From the NCBI RefSeq assembly GCF_006088715.1, contig NZ_CP030771.1, positions 9,794,001-9,858,000 on the forward strand: a stretch of 64,000 nucleotides of DNA. Direction: 5' to 3'. Shown here in pieces: positions 58,733 through 64,000 of the stretch. Below the pieces are notes generated by a model. It worked only from the letters and a program-made list of their open reading frames with translations, searched no databases and was not told the origin of the DNA. The translations under genes were made by a program, and so were the position numbers. Numbering within the stretch: the first letter of the stretch is position 1; each line of letters starts with the position of its first letter. This stretch comes from Streptomyces sp. YIM 121038. GTDB lineage: Bacteria > Actinomycetota > Actinomycetes > Streptomycetales > Streptomycetaceae.

Positions 58733-59998
58733 TCAGACCCCGGGCCCCTGGGGCGCGGATGCGGTCAGGTCGTGGCGTATCCGGTTAGCGGGCAGGCCAA
58801 GGGCGGACAGGCGCCGCACCGTGGTGGCCAGGGCGGGCGGGCCGCTCACGAAGACGGGCCCGCGTGAGAAGGCCGGACACCGGGCGATGGCGTCGGCCAG
58901 CGCGTCGCCCTCGGCGGCCGCACCGACGACGGTGACGGTGCTCAGCCACGGATGGCGGCTCTCCAGATCGGCCGCGGCGGCCGCGGCGTACAGCTCGTCC
59001 CGGGTGCGCGCGCCGAGGAACAGCCGGGCGGTCCGGCCCGGCAGGCGGCGCCGGGCCAGGTCCTGGAGGAGCGCCCTGGCACCGGCCCAGCCGGTGCCGC
59101 TCGCCGCGATCAGCACGTCGTGCCGGAGGTCGCCGTCCCTGAGCGTCATCGTCCCCTGCGCGGGGCCGACGAGAAGCGAGTCCCCGACGCGGGTGCGGTT
59201 CACCAGGGCGTCGCTCACCCCGCCCGGACCGGTGCGGCGGACGTGGAACTGCAGCTCGCCGTCCGGGCGCGGGGCGCACGCCACGCTGAACGGGCGCCAG
59301 GCCCGCGCCAGGAGCGGCGACTGGAGCAGGGCGTACTGACCCGCGCGGTACGGAAACGGCTCGGTGGGGGAGACCCGGAGCACGGCCAGGTCCGGCCGGC
59401 ACTGCCGGTGGCCCGTCACCGTGGCGTGCCAGAAGGGCCGTTCCGCGAGAGCCGCCTCCGCGCCCCGCACCATGGCTGCCACCGCCCGCCGCAGCATGCG
59501 CTTCCACGCCTCTTCCGCGTCCTGGCGCCACCAGCTGCCGCCACGGCGGCGCAACGCCTCCACCAGGGCCGTCTCGAACACCTCGTAGTGCACGGGGCGC
59601 ACGCCCAGCTTGCGGTGGTCGCGGCCCAGGCGGCGGCAGAAGGCGGTCACCTCGTCCGGGCGGTCCAGGTGGTCGATCAGATAGCGGAAGGCCTGTTCCA
59701 GATGGGCCCGCTGGAAGTCCAGCGACTCGGGGAAGAGGCGCCGCAGATACGGGTGCTGGTCGAACATCGCCGCGTACAGCTCCGAGATGAGCCGGTCGAA
59801 GGGGATGACGAGGGGCAGCGACTCGGTGATCAGCCGGTGGTCCTCGGCTCCGTCGTGACGGTCGCCGCCGGTCCCTGCACCGGGTGACCCCGCACCGGTG
59901 GGGGCGGGGTCCAGCAGGCTCTGCCGCAACCGCTTCGCCTCCTGTCGCGCGAGCAGTACGCGGTATTCCTCGAACTGGTCGGTGGGGTCGGTCTGCAC
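58733..59998 (-). CDS. Flavohemoglobin-type protein (globin plus FAD/NAD reductase)
   Basis: 421 residues. An N-terminal extension of about 50 residues precedes a globin domain: the distal tyrosine in LISELYAAMFDQHPYLRRLF and the proximal histidine in LGRDHRKLGVRPVHYEVFE. A ferredoxin-reductase-like domain follows, with the flavin motif RPFSVACAP and the NAD(P) motif IAASGTGWAGARAL. Flavohemoglobins oxidise nitric oxide to nitrate; reductase motifs here deviate from Hmp, so the redox partner or reaction could differ. The GTG at 59998 is preceded by AGGAG. It lies downstream of the ctaD gene pair. Confidence 0.85.
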   Translation of the reverse strand: MQTDPTDQFEEYRVLLARQEAKRLRQSLLDPAPTGAGSPGAGTGGDRHDGAEDHRLITESLPLVIPFDRLISELYAAMFDQHPYLRRLFPESLDFQRAHLEQAFRYLIDHLDRPDEVTAFCRRLGRDHRKLGVRPVHYEVFETALVEALRRRGGSWWRQDAEEAWKRMLRRAVAAMVRGAEAALAERPFWHATVTGHRQCRPDLAVLRVSPTEPFPYRAGQYALLQSPLLARAWRPFSVACAPRPDGELQFHVRRTGPGGVSDALVNRTRVGDSLLVGPAQGTMTLRDGDLRHDVLIAASGTGWAGARALLQDLARRRLPGRTARLFLGARTRDELYAAAAAADLESRHPWLSTVTVVGAAAEGDALADAIARCPAFSRGPVFVSGPPALATTVRRLSALGLPANRIRHDLTASAPQGPGV

Positions 59999-60098
59999 AG
60001 CGGCTTCTCCTGCTCTGGCTCCGTGGAGTGCGCTCCCGCCCGTCCCCGGAGCGCCTCGCGAGTCTCGCACCGGGCCCCGCCGCCCGAACGGCCCTCCC

Positions 60099-60120
60099 CA
60101 TGGGGTCCTTCGGCCCCATG
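60099..60120. promoter_or_regulatory. DevR/DosR-like box upstream of the flavohemoglobin gene
   Basis: Contains GGGTCC-TTC-GGCCCC (60103-60117) inside a longer dyad with CATGGGG/CCCCATG ends. It lies 101-122 bp upstream of the flavohemoglobin start, in the only gap before that gene. The same core occurs at 62544-62558. Confidence 0.45.
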
Positions 60121-60138
60121 CGGAACGCGGGAGCGGGC

Positions 60139-60702
60139 CTACCGCGGGGGCCGCGCGGGCCCGGCCCCGGCGCGGCGGTGGACCGCGCGGCCATGGGCGA
60201 ACGCGATGGTGAGGAACAGCGCGAGGACCGCGGCGGGAGCGAGGGCCGCGGTCAGCCACGCCGAGGCGTCCCCGGGCCCGGCGGCCACCTTGACGACCGC
60301 GACGGCCACCGCGGTGACGAGGCCGCAGCCGACCAGGACCGCCACGACGTTCCGGGAGTCCCTCCGGCCGGCCGGGGGCGGGCCGACGCGCAACCGCGCC
60401 CAGTGGTACGCGGCCTCCCGCGACTCGCGGCGCCGCCACAGAGCGGCGCGGACCCGCAGGGCGGCCGTGACCACGGAGCCCGTGGCGGCCGCGGCGCCGG
60501 GCGCCCACCACGTCCGGTCCAGGAGCAGCAGCACGGCGGTCACGGCGGCCGCGGCCCAGCCGCTCACACAGGCGGCCGCGGCCGTGCGGCGGGAGACGGG
60601 GCGGTCGGCTCCCGCGCGCAGCTCGGCGAGCGCGGGAACGTACCAGACACAACCGGCGGCGGTGACCAGGGCGGTGCCGAGGGCGAGAGCGGCGTGGGGC
60701 AC
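60139..60702 (-). CDS. Integral membrane protein downstream of ctaD
   Basis: 187 residues with about five hydrophobic helices (LALGTALVTAAGCVWYVPALA, AAAACVSGWAAAAVTAVLLLL, NVVAVLVGCGLVTAVAVAVV, and ALAPAAVLALFLTIAFA near the end) and an Arg-rich loop. I recognise no family. The GTG start is 3 bp past the ctaD stop with GAGG inside ctaD, so the two are translationally linked. It may be an assembly or accessory factor for this oxidase; that is inference from position. Confidence 0.7.
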   Translation of the reverse strand: MPHAALALGTALVTAAGCVWYVPALAELRAGADRPVSRRTAAAACVSGWAAAAVTAVLLLLDRTWWAPGAAAATGSVVTAALRVRAALWRRRESREAAYHWARLRVGPPPAGRRDSRNVVAVLVGCGLVTAVAVAVVKVAAGPGDASAWLTAALAPAAVLALFLTIAFAHGRAVHRRAGAGPARPPR

Positions 60703-60705
60703 GGC

Positions 60706-62385
60706 CTACCTCGCCGCCCCTTCGAGCTCGGCGACCTCCGGGTGGTGCAGGTCGAAGGCCGGGGACTCGGAGCGGATGCGGGGGAGCCGGGCGAAGTTGT
60801 GCCGCGGGGGCGGGCAGGAGGTCGCCCACTCCAGGGACCGGCCGTAGCCCCAGGGGTCGTCGCCGCCGACGGGCTCGCCGTACTTGGCGGTCTTCCAGAC
60901 GTTGTAGAAGAACGGCAGCAGGGACAGGCCGAGCAGGAACGAGCCGATCGTGGACAGGGTGTTGAGGGCCGTGAAGCCGTCGGCGGAGAGGTAGTCGGCG
61001 TACCGGCGGGGCATGCCCTCGGCCCCGAGCCAGTGCTGGACGAGGAAGGTGAGGTGGAAGCCCGCCGTGAGCGTCCAGAAGGTGAGCTTGCCGAGGCGCT
61101 CGTCGAGCATCTTGCCGGTGAACTTGGGCCACCAGAAGTGGAATCCGGCGAACATCGCGTACACGACCGTGCCGAAGACCGTGTAGTGGAAGTGGGCCAC
61201 CACGAAGTAGGAGTCCGAGAGGTGGAAGTCCATCGGCGGCGAGGCGAGGATGACGCCGGTCAGGCCGCCGAAGACGAAGGTGATGAGGAAGCCGACGGTC
61301 CACAGCATCGGGGTCTCGAAGCTGAGTGAGCCCTTCCACATGGTGCCGATCCAGTTGAAGAACTTCACGCCGGTGGGCACGGCGATGAGGAAGGTCATGA
61401 AGGAGAAGAAGGGCAGCAGCACCCCGCCGGTGACGTACATGTGGTGCGCCCACACGGTCACGGACAGACCGGCGATCGCGATGGTCGCGCCGACCAGGCC
61501 CATGTAGCCGAACATCGGCTTGCGGGAGAAGACGGGGATGACCTCGCTGACGATCCCGAAGAACGGCAGCGCCAGGATGTACACCTCGGGGTGGCCGAAG
61601 AACCAGAAGAGGTGTTGCCACAACAGCGCCCCGCCGTTGGCCGGGTCGAAGACGTGGCTGCCGAACTTGCGGTCGCACTCCAGGGCGAACAGGGCCGCCG
61701 CGAGGACGGGGAAGACCATCAGGACCAGGAGCGCGGTGAGGAGGACGTTCCAGGTGAAGATCGGCATCCGGAACATCGTCATGCCCGGTGCGCGCATGCA
61801 GATGATGGTGGTGATGAAGTTGACCGCGCCCGCGATCGACCCGAACCCGGACAGGGCCACACCCATGATCCACAGGTCGGCTCCGACGCCCGGCGAGTGC
61901 ACCGCGTCGGACAGCGGGGCGTAGAGGAACCAGCCGAAGTCGGCGGCTCCGCCCGGGGTGAGGAAACCGGCGGCCGCGATCGTGGAGCCGAACAGGAACA
62001 GCCAGAAGGACAGCATGTTCAGGCGCGGGAAGGCCACGTCCGGGGCGCCGATCTGCAACGGCATGATCCAGTTCGCGAAGCCGGTGAACAACGGCATGGC
62101 GAACATCAGGAGCATGATCGAACCGTGCATCGTGAAGGCCTGGTTGAACTGCTCGTTCGACATGATCTGCAGCCCGGGCCGGGCCAGCTCGGCCCGCATG
62201 AACAGGGCCATCACACCGCCGACGATGAAGAAGACGAACGCGGTGACCAGGTACAGCGTCCCGATCCTCTTGTGGTCGGTGGTGGTCAGCCACTCCGTCC
62301 ACGACGGCCGGTCCGCCTCGGCGGCCACCGGCAGCCCGCCCCGGGGCCGTGCGGCCGTCACCTGCTGTATCTGCGCCTCGTCCAC
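60706..62385 (-). CDS. ctaD: Cytochrome c oxidase subunit I
   Basis: 559 residues and twelve predicted membrane helices, the heme-copper catalytic subunit of aa3 oxidase. Ligand motifs are intact: [12 protein letters not shown] (heme a His), [14 protein letters not shown] (CuB His and the cross-linked Tyr), [10 protein letters not shown] (CuB His pair) and [10 protein letters not shown] (heme a3 and heme a His). The GTG start has AAGGA upstream. ctaC, ctaE and ctaF are not adjacent, so this is probably a second, stand-alone subunit I copy working with subunits encoded elsewhere. It is divergent from a DevS-like kinase gene. Confidence 0.96.
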   Translation of the reverse strand: MDEAQIQQVTAARPRGGLPVAAEADRPSWTEWLTTTDHKRIGTLYLVTAFVFFIVGGVMALFMRAELARPGLQIMSNEQFNQAFTMHGSIMLLMFAMPLFTGFANWIMPLQIGAPDVAFPRLNMLSFWLFLFGSTIAAAGFLTPGGAADFGWFLYAPLSDAVHSPGVGADLWIMGVALSGFGSIAGAVNFITTIICMRAPGMTMFRMPIFTWNVLLTALLVLMVFPVLAAALFALECDRKFGSHVFDPANGGALLWQHLFWFFGHPEVYILALPFFGIVSEVIPVFSRKPMFGYMGLVGATIAIAGLSVTVWAHHMYVTGGVLLPFFSFMTFLIAVPTGVKFFNWIGTMWKGSLSFETPMLWTVGFLITFVFGGLTGVILASPPMDFHLSDSYFVVAHFHYTVFGTVVYAMFAGFHFWWPKFTGKMLDERLGKLTFWTLTAGFHLTFLVQHWLGAEGMPRRYADYLSADGFTALNTLSTIGSFLLGLSLLPFFYNVWKTAKYGEPVGGDDPWGYGRSLEWATSCPPPRHNFARLPRIRSESPAFDLHHPEVAELEGAAR

Positions 62386-62420
62386 CGGACGGCGTCCTTC
62401 CCTTGGTGCTCATGTCGTCG

Positions 62421-62473
62421 GCGGCCGGGAAGCGCCGTGCACACGGGGGGACGGGGCGGCGCTTCCCGGCCGC
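62421..62473. promoter_or_regulatory. 17-bp perfect inverted repeat upstream of ctaD
   Basis: GCGGCCGGGAAGCGCCG (62421-62437) is the exact reverse complement of 62457-62473, separated by 19 nt. It lies 36-88 bp upstream of the ctaD start in the divergent gap. It could be a large operator or, if transcribed, a very stable leader hairpin. Confidence 0.75.
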
Positions 62474-62543
62474 AGCCACATGATCGCCGGTGGGGCACGG
62501 GGTCCTGCCAGGGCCGAACAGTCCCCGACCGGGTCCGCGGGTA

Positions 62544-62558
62544 GGGTCCAACGGCCCC
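62544..62558. promoter_or_regulatory. DevR/DosR-like box in the ctaD-kinase divergent region
   Basis: GGGTCC-AAC-GGCCCC, identical to the core at 60103-60117 except for two bases of the spacer. It lies about 159-173 bp upstream of ctaD and 117-131 bp upstream of the kinase gene. Confidence 0.45.
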
Positions 62559-62575
62559 TGTCCGCACGCCCTTGA

Positions 62576-64000
<1,425 letters not shown>

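Noticed and set aside
58733..62551. Single 1272-codon minus-strand gene covering ctaD and the globin
   Set aside because: Only the last third in this frame is coding (the globin-reductase). The rest is an out-of-frame shadow of ctaD and the membrane protein.

Overview
The window is high-GC actinobacterial DNA, almost certainly a Streptomyces chromosome. The evidence is strong third-position G/C bias, GGAG-type ribosome binding sites, ATGA/GTGA gene overlaps, several ECF sigma factors, rare TTA leucine codons only in accessory genes, and family content typical of the genus (Asp23/AmaP locus, RskA anti-sigma factor, LitR photoreceptor, DevS-like kinase). I saw no rRNA, tRNA, CRISPR array or insertion sequence.

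Left flank (1-15.4 kb): stress, envelope and light-response genes. A LysE-type exporter and a truncated trypsin remnant are followed by a beta-carbonic anhydrase. An Asp23 envelope-stress locus runs from 1.9 to 6.1 kb. One arm encodes an ECF sigma factor, a protein joining a zinc anti-sigma motif (HxxxCxxC) to an Asp23-like tail, and a small Asp23-like protein. The divergent arm encodes Asp23, a small membrane protein, a second Asp23-like protein, a DUF6286-like membrane protein and an AmaP-like anchor. Next come a photolyase and an SDR/DUF2867 oxidoreductase, then a SigK-RskA operon with a molybdopterin oxidoreductase and a fasciclin lipoprotein. The flank ends with a B12-binding MerR regulator (LitR type) divergent from another ECF sigma factor.

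Centre (15.4-58.6 kb): a compact nonribosomal peptide cluster. After a 1.1 kb non-coding, less GC-rich region come a cytochrome P450, a penicillin-binding-protein-type thioesterase, two giant NRPS genes (6189 and 6650 residues), an MbtH protein and a GNAT acetyltransferase. The two NRPSs form ten modules: A-T / CATE / CATE / CATE / CAT, then CATE / CAT / CATE / CAT / CATE. There is no starter C domain and no C-terminal TE. The last module ends in an epimerase, as expected if the separate PBP-type thioesterase releases and head-to-tail cyclises the chain. My reading is an orphan cyclic decapeptide with an L residue at position 1 and a D residue at position 10: L1-D2-D3-D4-L5-D6-L7-D8-L9-D10. 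Position 7 is Thr (exact known code), positions 3 and 9 are Val-like, positions 4 and 5 are the same residue, and positions 1 and 10 share a code. I do not recognise a known product. In-frame TTA codons in the P450 and the thioesterase point to bldA control.

Right flank (58.6-64 kb): a hypoxia or nitric-oxide-like set with a flavohemoglobin-type protein, a membrane protein, a stand-alone cytochrome oxidase subunit I (ctaD) and a divergent GAF-GAF histidine kinase cut by the window edge. Two copies of a GGGTCC-N3-GGCCCC motif lie in the promoters of this set and resemble DevR/DosR boxes.
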